Positions 24,547 to 36,849 of a stretch of 64,000 bases of DNA are shown piece by piece. Position numbers and translations under genes: made by a program. A model generated the notes under the pieces. The model had not been told where the DNA came from. It searched no databases and saw only the letters and a program-made list of their open reading frames with translations. How positions within the stretch are numbered: the first letter of the stretch is position 1; each line of letters begins with the position of its first letter. This DNA is from Solicoccozyma terricola (lineage: Eukaryota > Basidiomycota > Tremellomycetes > Filobasidiales > Piskurozymaceae), in the NCBI GenBank assembly GCA_001600875.1, contig BCLD01000016.1:643861-707860 (forward strand). The letters run 5' to 3'.

Positions 24547-24667
24547 TTTTATTATTTTATGATTCAGAAGTCAACATTTGCATCAACATTCAGCCGTGTC
24601 GACTTCCTATGAACATCCAACTCTGAAGACGTGTATGAACATCCAACGGTCAACCCATGCATCGACC

Positions 24668-24754
24668 TCCCTCTTAGCTCAGTGGTAGAGCGCAGGGCTA
24701 GTACGAGCGCATTAAAGCGATTTCGAGCTATAACTCTTATCGCCTCAGACCCTG
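24668..24754 (+). pseudogene. 5' part of a tRNA-Thr(AGT) gene, cut at the anticodon stem
   Basis: TCCCTCT (acceptor), TA, GCTC-AGTGGTA-GAGC (D-arm), G, CAGGG, loop CTAGTA with anticodon AGT at 24700-24702, a 45-base intron (24704-24748), A, then CCCTG closing the anticodon stem at 24754. After this no variable loop, T-arm or 3' acceptor strand follows. Sequence shared with the captain-like element begins in the last part of the intron. The gene appears interrupted exactly after its anticodon arm. Confidence 0.75.
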
Positions 24755-24861
24755 GTGAGAACGCGCTGCCCGCATGCACAGCGTGCCGCCGTCGCCGCGA
24801 GACGCATATTGAACCAAGCAACATCGTACACATTATTATTATACATACACACCGACCCGGA

Positions 24862-27800
24862 ATGGCACCTCCTGTCTTCCCGGACTTGTCATCGCGAGGA
24901 AGTGAAGACTTGCTGGATTCTGATGGTTCAATAACATCCAATGTCCTTCGTCGTCGCAAGAGGGGTCGCACGTGGAAAGAAGTCAAAGAAGAACAGGAGG
25001 AAGGTTGGGCTGATATGATGATGGAGGATGCAACAAATACCCTACCAGTTGCACATTCGACCCAGCGACGCACCGACAAGGTCATACGATCCTATGCAGC
25101 ATACATCAAAGCAACGATGCCTGTCTACGTTGATCGAGAATTCGAAAAGAAGGGACTTTCAGGTGAGTTTGGCCACATATCCCGATGGAACCCTCATCAT
25201 GTTCTGATCCACCGGCCCACTTCCCCCTCCTCCAATCACTACCCAGATCGATTGCAACGTTTCATCACCGCCAGTGTAGCCAAATCAAGATGCAAGATAG
25301 CCATTCTCCCATCAGATCATCCAAGGAATGATCCGGACATAGAGTATGAGGAAATTGACAGCGATGGCAACACACATGTTGGGAGGCACAGTCACAAAAT
25401 AACATATATGACCTACTCTACCCTGGATCTGCTTCGGTGAGTGGAGACGATAACTATGGATGGATGATTCGTTTATGATATTTCCCCTTTTCTTTGTTTC
25501 GGTTTGGATCTTTCGCGTTTAATTGTTTTCCAACGGTCCTTGCACATAGCCGCGACGTTTTTCGCATTGCTTCCAACTACAGCGTACCAGCAATGTCCAA
25601 AGACCAACTTGCCGATCTGAAATCCAGCTTGAAGAAGGAAGTTTTCCATCTTAAGCAGTACTACAACCTGAAAATTTCCATAGTTCCCAAGGTCNTATTC
25701 GGTCAAGCTGAGGTCCGAAAGCTTATCGAAACTGTTCTGGACAAACCAAGTTCATGGGATGTTGCGATTCAAGAAGTAGCGCTGTTGCTGGTTTTGTTCT
25801 ACACTGCCGCCCGCCCGGGGAGTCTCCTTCCAACTCAAAACTATGACTATTTCCTGCCTCTTCGAAACATTGAGCTACATCCGCAATTCAACAGGGATGA
25901 CGATGGCAAAGCGATGGGAAAAGTGGTCGGATTTGATGTGATGATAAAGTTAGATAGGTGGAAGGGCTATCAATCGACCAAGGAGAAACAAGTTCGGTGA
26001 GATAATAGAAAATAACCTCATCGAATTCGTTCCTCCTGACAATGCTCCTCATTCAGATACTACATCCGGACAGTCACAGATGAGAAGAGTTTGTTGTTTG
26101 ATCTTGGTACAGTGATCACTGCAATGGGGATCCGACGAGGTGAGATGAGCCGTTTCGATTGCTCTTGCAGATGCGGTGTTTCATTTCAATTTGCATGCGA
26201 GGCTGAATGTTACATATTCATTCATCCAGGTCTTTTCAAAGATGCAAAAATGGTGGAAGAGTTACTCAAGCTCAAGCATCATCGTTTGCAGTGGAAAGAC
26301 AATGTGTTGAAACAGCCAGTCTTTCTCACAAGAGGTCAGTCCTATAACACACCTAACAAGTTCAGAGCTGATCCGGTGTTGCACTTTCAGGTCCACATGG
26401 ACATTCACTGGTCACAGGACCATACACAGCAGCAAGCCTCGGAATCAACTTCACAAAACTTTGCATCTCTGCTGGCTTTTCGACACAGGGCGATACCCCA
26501 GGACTCTCATCCTACACAATACGCCAATGGAGGTGACCCAGTGGTTAAGTAAGATGGGACCACTTGCAGCAAAGAGGTTGATGGGCCATGTCACCTGTTC
26601 TGATTCCATTTACCAAGATTACGGCAATGGCTTGGAAGTGATGGATGTGGTGGCCATTCTGAATGACGAGGTGACAAGGATGTTGGACCCAGTCTCAGCC
26701 CCAATCATGAAGGCATGAGTTGGAGATATTAGCAGGTATCAAGCTGTACCATTCAGCTGATTTTTCCTTCCTGATTTGCACAGAGTGAGATCCATGCAGC
26801 CTGATCTCATGAAGAAGGATGTTGTGAAATGGGATTTGAAGGTGAGATATAAATCGATGTTGATAGGCTTTATTTCAGACTAATCCCCTCTTGATTGTTG
26901 CAGAGCAGAACCATCATTCTCAATATTCAATACATCAAAAGCCAGATCATGACCGGTAGCACCAAATGGATGAAGTTGCCTGCTTTTAAGAGTATGGCAG
27001 CGCAAACTAATGAAGCAACAACCTTTTTAGCTCACTTGAGAGGGTGGTTGAGGCAGCAAATTGACATAATCAGCAGATTGAATCTGAAAGAACAGATCAG
27101 AAGTGAGTTTGGATGGTGATGAGGTGTTCTCTCCCGGCATTTAACACTTGCGCATCAGGTGCCGATGATGAAGCCACCAATATGAGTTGGGATGAGGGCG
27201 TTCGGCGTTCTGAGAATCTTAGCAAAGCAGAGCCATGAGTTTTTTCTTTTGGTCATTTGGGTAACTGTCCATCAGGCTGATTGTCTCCAATAAAACACGC
27301 ATTAGAATCCCGCTCCACATATGCCAGGCCATGCACCGCTACTCCAAGGAGATCCTGGATATGCCCCTGGATGAAATGGACTATCTCATCACTCAAATCG
27401 AAATTCCATCTGTCAGCAAATGCGAGGAGGAAGAAGCTATGAACGATCGTAATGAAAACATCAAAGGATCCGACGGAGGTGACTCGCTCGAGGGAACTGA
27501 CAGCGATGGTTCCCAGGATTCTTACGAGGTTGACGATGATGCACAAGATGTCAAGTTTCCACTGGCTAGGAGCGATGACGAAGATAGTGAAAGCAAGACT
27601 GGTGGCAATGACAAAGTGGACCCTGATGGTAAGTAATATGTAGCAGCCATGCAGGTCCCGACTGACGATGTCAAGTTGTTGCAGACACTGTCAAGCATGA
27701 TGAAGATGGCAAGATTGGGTGGGTCTCATGGCTTGATCTCATGAAGCCTAAAGAAGATGAAGATGAGAAGAAGATAGAGAAAGGTGAGTGATCGAAGTTC

Positions 27801-28379
27801 GACCAAAGAATGTCCTAAGCTCATCATCCCTTTATAAGGTCAAGGGGTATTAGCTCTGTACATGAATGACGATGCGGTAGTCATTGCCCCTGGAGTAGCC
27901 AAGCACAAGAAGGCTCTGCTCGTGCTCTATGCCATGGCTTGCAACGACTATCCAATGAGTTGGTCAGTCATCAGCATCATTGTATATTGTCAAGCATGTG
28001 CAAAAGAAAAGACTTACCAGCATGATCCCCTTGACTGGTCTTGTTCACGACGATGATGGAGCCAACTACTGATCACTACCCAACCTTCCTGATATTCCAG
28101 GTTGACGATGTCCTTCGACCAGATCGATCCTGTGGCAGCAGATATGCCAAGGCTGGAGTCAGCCACCAGTGTTCATATTACCACACAAGCAGCATCCACT
28201 CACATGGGACTGTGGTGCCCACTGTTGTCCTTGAAACCTTCATCTTTGCTGGTACCAATCCCAGTCCCCCCCCCCCCCCCCCCCCCCCCCCATTCACAGA
28301 TCAAGCCGCTTCTCTGATTCTGTCAGGGTCGGGCCAGATCGATCATAACAAACTGAATGAGGAGATCGATCTTGAATAA
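24862..28379 (+). pseudogene. Captain-like tyrosine recombinase gene A, left arm
   Basis: The ATG at 24862 opens MAPPVFPDLSSRGSEDLLDS. Later exons give SLKKEVFHLKQYYNLKI, ALLLVLFYTAARPGSLLPT (catalytic Arg of box I), FDVMIKLDRWKGYQ, ITAMGIRRG, LKLKHHRLQWKDNVLKQPVF and KRLMGHVTCSDSIYQDY (region of the late His and Tyr). This order matches DUF3435 proteins. The box-II segment that should read Y-x-I/L-H/R-R-G is out of frame near 26510-26550: one base is missing relative to gene B and an in-frame TGA appears. An acidic C-terminal region follows (27420-27630), then a long poly-C tract (28266-28291). The end is approximate. An earlier in-frame ATG (24631) would read through the tRNA fragment and is unlikely. 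Confidence 0.7.
28266..28291. repeat. 26-base poly-C tract (mirrored as poly-G at 35559-35584)
   Basis: An uninterrupted run of C, within the degenerate 3' part of recombinase gene A. The mirror copy in the right arm has the same length. Confidence 0.9.
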
Positions 28380-28416
28380 GTCCTCATGTTGTTTTATCCT
28401 TTGATGCCAAAGAAAC

Positions 28417-28982
28417 TCACATTGTCTGCTGCTCTACCGAAAGTTGGTTGAACTTTTCCATTGACTTCATCTGCATATTGCGATTGTGCATCTGAGTCTC
28501 CAGAGTTTCCTTTCACATCTCAAGAGCATTCATCTGCCTTTCGATCTCTGCTTGATGAGCAAGCTTGGTTCAAGATTCTGTGATGGCCAGTTGATGCTCC
28601 GAGGTCTTGGTTTTTCCAAGCTCAAGCTCAATCTGCAATTCCATTATATGCATTCCTTTCCCTTCATCTGTGAGGAACAGCTGTCAGCAAATGCGAAGCC
28701 AACTACTCTGTGAGAAAGATTCTTCTTACCTTGGTACCAGATGAGCTTTTGCTGCTCGAGCACAAGATTCCCCTTGTTGATGGACATTTGTAAAGCTTTC
28801 AAAAAGCCCTTGTCCATCTGAACCTTCCTTGAATGACCATTGTTCTCTTTCCCAGAGCTCGAGCTGAAGAAGCCATCAGCATGATCGATTGCAGTGTTTT
28901 TTGAGGTCGAACCTTTGGCTTCTTGAATGAAATCTTCTTCGGAGTCGGTCATGTCGATTGAATGTGAGTGATGTTGGGCCAT
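28417..28982 (-). pseudogene. Coiled-coil protein gene of the element, left arm
   Basis: From ATG at 28982 the frame reads MAQHHSHSIDMTDSEEDFIQ, an acidic Ser-rich head, then ALQMSINKGNLVLEQQKLIW. An intron (GTAAGAAG…CACAG) is followed by a Gln/Glu/Met-rich heptad-like helix (ELQIELELGKTKTSEHQL, QMHNRNMQMKSMEKFNQL). Two in-frame TGA codons break the second exon; both fit CGA-to-TGA change. It runs opposite to the recombinases. It resembles the coiled-coil tails of accessory DNA-binding proteins in transposons, but I cannot name a family. Confidence 0.45.
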
Positions 28983-29046
28983 GTCATCCTGGCATCAATA
29001 CATGTGAAATCCTGTTTCCTGATGGCTGCCTATTGAAATCTTGTAC

Positions 29047-32000
29047 CAGATCACATGATATGTTTCCTACAAGCCTGTCTATCCAAATCAAAAAGAAAGA
29101 TCACCACTCTCCCAACAGATCACATCCAAAATGACCCAGATTTGGAGTATGAGGACATCACCAAAAATGGCCAGGTAGTCACCAAGAGGTGCAACTATAA
29201 GATCAGCTGCATGTCATATTCCAGTCTTATTACACTACGGTGAGTGATTTGAGACAGTGTCTGAAAAAACGAACAAGCTTGACATGATCATTGTTAGCTA
29301 TGATGCCCTACACATCGTCGAAAACCACAGTGTACCAGCAATGAGTCCAGAAGACTTTACCCTCCTCAAACGAAGGTTAAAGAAGCAAAATTTACATCTC
29401 AAGCAATGATACAAGCTCAAGGTCACTGCAGTTCCCAAGATTGTATTTCATCAGGCCGAGGTTTGCAATCTCATTGAGCATATCCTCAACAAGCCAAAAT
29501 CATGGGATGTCGCCCTTCAAGGTGTTGCTCTGTTGTTGGTACTCTTCTACACTGCTGCTAGGCTGGGTAGTCTGCTTCCAACCCTTTGCTACANCTACTA
29601 TCTACCGCTCAAGAACATCCAGCTTTATCCACAATTCAATGTCAACACAGATGGTAAGGCAACAGGAGATGCAATCGGCTTTGACATTATGGTAAAATTG
29701 GATAGATTGAAGGGATACCGGACAAGTAGGGAAAAAGAACTTCGGTATGTGGTATTGTATTTGTCACAACCTAAATATTCCTAATAACTAATAATGGTCT
29801 ACAGATTCTACATCTGCACAGTGATTGAGGAAAAAAGTTCCCTATTTGACATCAGCATGGTGCTTGCAGCAATGTGCATTAGATGAGGTGAGTTTAGATC
29901 ATCTCTCACCTCGTTTGGTCATGGGACTGATGATTGCCTGATGCATTGTCCAGGTCTTTTCAAGCATGCGGCGACCTGGGATCAGCTGTTGAAGCTGAAT
30001 CACAGCAAGTTGCAGTGGAAGGACGAAGTTATGAAGTCCCCAGTTTTTCTCAGCAAAGGTGTGTTTCTCCAATCCTTGCATGGGGTGGTCAGACAAATTT
30101 TGACAGAGACTTTGCAGCTCCCCGTGGTTTATCTCTGGTTCCAAACAAACCATACCAGGCTCAAAGTATGACTATCAACTTCAAGACCCTCTGTGTCTCT
30201 GCTGGCTTCCATATCAGAGGAGATACTCATGGACTAACCACCTATGCCATACATCGTGGTACTGCCACTTCATGGCTAACAACAGTTGGACCTACTGCAG
30301 CTCGTAGACTCATGGGCCACATCAATGGGTCAGACACAATTTTGGAACACTATGACGATGGCTTGGATGTCACAGATGTTGTCACTATTGTACATGATGA
30401 GGCGACCAGACAGTTGGCTCTGGTATCTGCTCCTATCCTCTTTGCATGAGTTAAGAATCGTTGCACCACTTTAATTAAGCACTAAACCACTTTGCATTAC
30501 AGGGCTGTGTCTCTTGAACCTCGTCTGACCCAAAAGCAGGTTGTAGAGAGGGATTTGATGGTTGGTCTCATGTTGTCCGGTTTTGCATCCTGCTAATCTG
30601 CTAATCTGCTAATCTGCTAATACGCGATCAGGCTTCTTCTCTGGTTCTTCGAATGGAATACATCAAGATGCAAATCGCCAGTGGAAGTGATGATTGGATG
30701 AAGGTTCCGGAATTTAAGTTTATGGCGAAGCAGACAACAGACCCAGCACGGGTCTTTTCTCACCTGCAAGGTCGCTTGAGGAAGAGAATTGTCGATATCA
30801 GTACAATAAATTTAAAGGAGCAGATCAAAAGTGAGATCTGAAGGTCCAACTCGTTGCTGCCTGTTTGACCATCCTTCCTTTGTTAACCTTCTAGGCACAG
30901 AGGATAAAGCTGCTGATATGAGTTGGGATGAGTTGGTGAAACATGTGGAATACTTGGACAAAGCCGAACCATGAATCTGTCTGCTACCCTTACAAGCTGT
31001 GTTGCTGAATCGATATGCTACTCGCTGCAGAATTCCCCTTCATGTTAGACAGGCCATGCACAGGTACTCCTCAGAGATGCTCAAAATGCAACTGGACAAC
31101 ATGGACATTCTGTTGACTGAAATAGAGGTTCCACCCATCACTGCTCGTGAAGAAGCCCATGACAAGGAGGATGGTTTGAACATTCGAAACAAAGGCGAAG
31201 ATCAAACCCTCATCGACAACAGTGACGAAAATACAGACGCTGAAAGTGAAGATGCCAACGATGGTGCCGAAGATGAAAACAACAGCGACGACGAGAGCGA
31301 CGTTGATGATGACGATGATGATGGTGGTGACAGTGTTAGCGAGGATAGGTGGGACGAGGATATTGGAGAACACAGTATCACAGAAGAGAGTGATAGCGAG
31401 TCGTCAGCCTCGGCGAACTATGGGACGAGTGTTGATCATGAGTGGCCACTCTGAACACATTCCGTCACTGGCATTCATTCAGCTAATTGGTTATGTTACA
31501 GCAATGGCCGGGAAGCTCACTCTATACAACACGGCGGCGATTATAGAACCAGGAGTCACAAAACACAAGATGGCACTCCTGAAGCTATACAGCACTGCAT
31601 TCAGTGACTTTTCTCGATGCTGTGATCTCTGTCAAGACGATGATACTGTTCCTCAGGATCTCAAAGACCTTGTGAGTATGCACGGATTAGTTGCCAACCA
31701 TCACCTATATACTGATGAACAACCCAGCCTTACACTTACAAAGGTCTATCAAACCACAAGGCATCCATGTACCACCTTCTCGACACCAAGTACATGAGGT
31801 GGATGCAAGAAGAGCATGGAATACGTCTATCAAACAAACGTCAGCTTCCTGGTCCGAATAGAGATGGTGAGCGAGCAGTCCATAGCATCACTCTTTAGTA
31901 CTAAATTCATGCTTCAAACGCCTCTAGTCAAGATACGTGTTTATTGTCCATTTAAGAATGATGATGGTCAGCAGTGCAAAGCAGGATTCACCACCAAACT

Positions 32001-32590
32001 TTTTGTGCTCCAGAGACATATTGCCGAGACTCACCCATCCAAGAGTGAGTGTATGACAGTGCATCTTGTCAGGGACATTTCGGACCTTTCGCTCCGTTTA
32101 AACATTTCTGGATAGAGTGGAGGTTGACTTATTGTGTGCATCCGCAGTTCCCAAAGAGTACCTTGCGGACCAGCTTGTTGTGTGCGGCATCACCCCAATC
32201 CCCCAATCCATCCAGCCAGAAGGGCGCCTTTCCCATATGAAAATCAATCATCAGAGCTATTGTAAGCATCGTGGCAGCCAACCAACAATTGCCCAGGAAG
32301 CTCTTCAGACATCATTGGCGGATTTCGACTATGACAATCTCAACAAGAACCCTCGAGCTGTCCGAAAGGGGTATTTGGAACTTCAGCCCTATAGCAAGCA
32401 GATGCTGGGTAGACTCTCGGAAGCTGTTACCACTGCTCAAGAACAGCCCGCCATGGTGAAGAAGTTTGTTTGCGTTGATGCAGGGTTTGAGAAGATTGCG
32501 AATTTGTTTGAAATGATGTTCGAGAAGATTCTCAAGGATCCAGCTGGGATGATCATCATGCCAGTCAAGAAACGTCAACGTCGTTCCTGA
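29047..32590 (+). pseudogene. Captain-like tyrosine recombinase gene B, left arm and spacer
   Basis: Homologous to gene A from its second exon on; the first exon is missing. Blocks are FYTAARLGSLLPT (box-I Arg near 29560), IGFDIMVKLDRLKGYR, LKLNHSKLQWKDEVMKSPVF, GLTTYAIHRGTATSW (box-II His-Arg), ARRLMGHINGSDTILEHY (late Arg/His and Tyr) and WDELVKHVEYLDKAEP. A strongly acidic region (31200-31400) and a C2H2-like finger VYCPFKNDDGQQCKAGF then FVLQRHIAETH follow. The last exon ends MIIMPVKKRQRRS. In-frame TGA codons replace a residue near 29407-29409 and the Arg of the 'GIRRG' block near 29885. The catalytic boxes survive better than in A, but the gene lacks a 5' end. Confidence 0.7.
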
Positions 32591-32702
32591 TGGAACATGC
32601 AAGGTGAGTGCAATCAAGGAGCAAGTTGGGGTCAAACCAGTTTTTAGTAATCCATCCCCCTTTATAGATGCATGGTACTAGATTCGGTGATTGGATGCGA
32701 GG
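31148..32702. other. Unique spacer between the inverted arms
   Basis: This 1,555-base single-copy stretch holds the acidic region, finger-like motif and C-terminus of recombinase gene B. Bases 32591-32702 carry no gene. Confidence 0.85.
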
Positions 32703-34803
32703 CGAGCAGTGATGGGTGGAACCTCTATTTCAGTCAACAGAATGTCCATGTTGTCCAGTTGCATTTTGAGCATCTCTGAGGAGTACCTGTGCATGGCCTG
32801 TCTAACATGAAGGGGAATTCTGCAGCGAGTAGCATATCGATTCAGCAACACAGCTTGTAAGGGTAGCAGACAGATTCATGGTTCGGCTTTGTCCAAGTAT
32901 TCCACATGTTTCACCAACTCATCCCAACTCATATCAGCAGCTTTATCCTCTGTGCCTAGAAGGTTAACAAAGGAAGGATGGTCAAACAGGCAGCAACGAG
33001 TTGGACCTTCAGATCTCACTTTTGATCTGCTCCTTTAAATTTATTGTACTGATATCGACAATTCTCTTCCTCAAGCGACCTTGCAGGTGAGAAAAGACCC
33101 GTGCTGGGTCTGTTGTCTGCTTCGCCATAAACTTAAATTCCGGAACCTTCATCCAATCATCACTTCCACTGGCGATTTGCATCTTGATGTATTCCATTCG
33201 AAGAACCAGAGAAGAAGCCTGATCGCGTATTAGCAGATTAGCAGATTAGCAGATTAGCAGGATGCAAAACCGGACAACATGAGACCAACCATCAAATCCC
33301 TCTCTACAACCTGCTTTTGGGTCAGACGAGGTTCAAGAGACACAGCCCTGTAATGCAAAGTGGTTTAGTGCTTAATTAAAGTGGTGCAACGATTCTTAAC
33401 TCATGCAAAGAGGATAGGAGCAGATACCAGAGCCAACTGTCTGGTCGCCTCATCATGTACAATAGTGACAACATCTGTGACATCCAAGCCATCGTCATAG
33501 TGTTCCAAAATTGTGTCTGACCCATTGATGTGGCCCATGAGTCTACGAGCTGCAGTAGGTCCAACTGTTGTTAGCCATGAAGTGGCAGTACCACGATGTA
33601 TGGCATAGGTGGTTAGTCCATGAGTATCTCCTCTGATATGGAAGCCAGCAGAGACACAGAGGGTCTTGAAGTTGATAGTCATACTTTGAGCCTGGTATGG
33701 TTTGTTTGGAACCAGAGATAAACCACGGGGAGCTGCAAAGTCTCTGTCAAAATTTGTCTGACCACCCCATGCAAGGATTGGAGAAACACACCTTTGCTGA
33801 GAAAAACTGGGGACTTCATAACTTCGTCCTTCCACTGCAACTTGCTGTGATTCAGCTTCAACAGCTGATCCCAGGTCGCCGCATGCTTGAAAAGACCTGG
33901 ACAATGCATCAGGCAATCATCAGTCCCATGACCAAACGAGGTGAGAGATGATCTAAACTCACCTCATCTAATGCACATTGCTGCAAGCACCATGCTGATG
34001 TCAAATAGGGAACTTTTTTCCTCAATCACTGTGCAGATGTAGAATCTGTAGACCATTATTAGTTATTAGGAATATTTAGGTTGTGACAAATACAATACCA
34101 CATACCGAAGTTCTTTTTCCCTACTTGTCCGGTATCCCTTCAATCTATCCAATTTTACCATAATGTCAAAGCCGATTGCATCTCCTGTTGCCTTACCATC
34201 TGTGTTGACATTGAATTGTGGATAAAGCTGGATGTTCTTGAGCGGTAGATAGTAGNTGTAGCAAAGGGTTGGAAGCAGACTACCCAGCCTAGCAGCAGTG
34301 TAGAAGAGTACCAACAACAGAGCAACACCTTGAAGGGCGACATCCCATGATTTTGGCTTGTTGAGGATATGCTCAATGAGATTGCAAACCTCGGCCTGAT
34401 GAAATACAATCTTGGGAACTGCAGTGACCTTGAGCTTGTATCATTGCTTGAGATGTAAATTTTGCTTCTTTAACCTTCGTTTGAGGAGGGTAAAGTCTTC
34501 TGGACTCATTGCTGGTACACTGTGGTTTTCGACGATGTGTAGGGCATCATAGCTAACAATGATCATGTCAAGCTTGTTCGTTTTTTCAGACACTGTCTCA
34601 AATCACTCACCGTAGTGTAATAAGACTGGAATATGACATGCAGCTGATCTTATAGTTGCACCTCTTGGTGACTACCTGGCCATTTTTGGTGATGTCCTCA
34701 TACTCCAAATCTGGGTCATTTTGGATGTGATCTGTTGGGAGAGTGGTGATCTTTCTTTTTGATTTGGATAGACAGGCTTGTAGGAAACATATCATGTGAT
34801 CTG
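32703..34803 (-). pseudogene. Recombinase gene B, right arm, 3' truncated
   Basis: Mirror copy of gene B from its second exon to the IEVPPITAR block. It stops at the inner boundary of the arm, so the acidic tail and finger-like motif are absent. It carries the same in-frame stops as the left copy, which shows that these lesions are older than, or copied by, the inversion. Confidence 0.75.
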
Positions 34804-34867
34804 GTACAAGATTTCAATAGGCAGCCATCAGGAAACAGGATTTCACATGTATTGATGCCAGGATGAC

Positions 34868-35433
34868 ATGGCCCAACATCACTCACATTCAATCGACATG
34901 ACCGACTCCGAAGAAGATTTCATTCAAGAAGCCAAAGGTTCGACCTCAAAAAACACTGCAATCGATCATGCTGATGGCTTCTTCAGCTCGAGCTCTGGGA
35001 AAGAGAACAATGGTCATTCAAGGAAGGTTCAGATGGACAAGGGCTTTTTGAAAGCTTTACAAATGTCCATCAACAAGGGGAATCTTGTGCTCGAGCAGCA
35101 AAAGCTCATCTGGTACCAAGGTAAGAAGAATCTTTCTCACAGAGTAGTTGGCTTCGCATTTGCTGACAGCTGTTCCTCACAGATGAAGGGAAAGGAATGC
35201 ATATAATGGAATTGCAGATTGAGCTTGAGCTTGGAAAAACCAAGACCTCGGAGCATCAACTGGCCATCACAGAATCTTGAACCAAGCTTGCTCATCAAGC
35301 AGAGATCGAAAGGCAGATGAATGCTCTTGAGATGTGAAAGGAAACTCTGGAGACTCAGATGCACAATCGCAATATGCAGATGAAGTCAATGGAAAAGTTC
35401 AACCAACTTTCGGTAGAGCAGCAGACAATGTGA
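34868..35433 (+). pseudogene. Coiled-coil protein gene of the element, right arm
   Basis: Exact mirror of 28417-28982 with the same two internal TGA codons. Confidence 0.45.
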
Positions 35434-36849
35434 GTTTCTTTGGCATCAAAGGATAAAACAACATGAGGACTTATTCAAGATCGATCTCCTCATTCAGTTT
35501 GTTATGATCGATCTGGCCCGACCCTGACAGAATCAGAGAAGCGGCTTGATCTGTGAATGGGGGGGGGGGGGGGGGGGGGGGGGGACTGGGATTGGTACCA
35601 GCAAAGATGAAGGTTTCAAGGACAACAGTGGGCACCACAGTCCCATGTGAGTGGATGCTGCTTGTGTGGTAATATGAACACTGGTGGCTGACTCCAGCCT
35701 TGGCATATCTGCTGCCACAGGATCGATCTGGTCGAAGGACATCGTCAACCTGGAATATCAGGAAGGTTGGGTAGTGATCAGTAGTTGGCTCCATCATCGT
35801 CGTGAACAAGACCAGTCAAGGGGATCATGCTGGTAAGTCTTTTCTTTTGCACATGCTTGACAATATACAATGATGCTGATGACTGACCAACTCATTGGAT
35901 AGTCGTTGCAAGCCATGGCATAGAGCACGAGCAGAGCCTTCTTGTGCTTGGCTACTCCAGGGGCAATGACTACCGCATCGTCATTCATGTACAGAGCTAA
36001 TACCCCTTGACCTTATAAAGGGATGATGAGCTTAGGACATTCTTTGGTCGAACTTCGATCACTCACCTTTCTCTATCTTCTTCTCATCTTCATCTTCTTT
36101 AGGCTTCATGAGATCAAGCCATGAGACCCACCCAATCTTGCCATCTTCATCATGCTTGACAGTGTCTGCAACAACTTGACATCGTCAGTCGGGACCTGCA
36201 TGGCTGCTACATATTACTTACCATCAGGGTCCACTTTGTCATTGCCACCAGTCTTGCTTTCACTATCTTCGTCATCGCTCCTAGCCAGTGGAAACTTGAC
36301 ATCTTGTGCATCATCGTCAACCTCGTAAGAATCCTGGGAACCATCGCTGTCAGTTCCCTCGAGCGAGTCACCTCCGTCGGATCCTTTGATGTTTTCATTA
36401 CGATCGTTCATAGCTTCTTCCTCCTCGCATTTGCTGACAGATGGAATTTCGATTTGAGTGATGAGATAGTCCATTTCATCCAGGGGCATATCCAGGATCT
36501 CCTTGGAGTAGCGGTGCATGGCCTGGCATATGTGGAGCGGGATTCTAATGCGTGTTTTATTGGAGACAATCAGCCTGATGGACAGTTACCCAAATGACCA
36601 AAAGAAAAAACTCATGGCTCTGCTTTGCTAAGATTCTCAGAACGCCGAACGCCCTCATCCCAACTCATATTGGTGGCTTCATCATCGGCACCTGATGCGC
36701 AAGTGTTAAATGCCGGGAGAGAACACCTCATCACCATCCAAACTCACTTCTGATCTGTTCTTTCAGATTCAATCTGCTGATTATGTCAATTTGCTGCCTC
36801 AACCACCCTCTCAAGTGAGCTAAAAAGGTTGTTGCTTCATTAGTTTGCA

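Larger units (their letters stand above)
25271..31147 (+). repeat. Left arm of giant inverted repeat
   Basis: Each base x pairs with 63850 - x (for 25696-31147) or 65255 - x (for 25271-25695, beyond the gap) on the other strand. The only substitution I noticed between arms is C27001 versus A36849 (C-to-T on the sense strand, in a CpG). The inner edge is sharp: after GCTCG at 31147 the two sides differ completely. Confidence 0.9.

Noticed and set aside
24631..25440. A 269-codon frame starting at 24631 as the recombinase A N-terminus
   Set aside because: The first 77 codons read through the tRNA-Thr fragment and its intron. The ATG at 24862 gives a normal protein start.
28102..28379. Proline-rich protein encoded across the poly-C tract
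   Set aside because: The proline run is only translated homopolymer, and the frame has no counterpart in gene B.
24862..32590. Crypton origin for the recombinases
   Set aside because: Possible in principle, but the block order and the QWKDxxLKxPVF segment fit DUF3435 better. Kept as the main alternative, to be tested by profile search.
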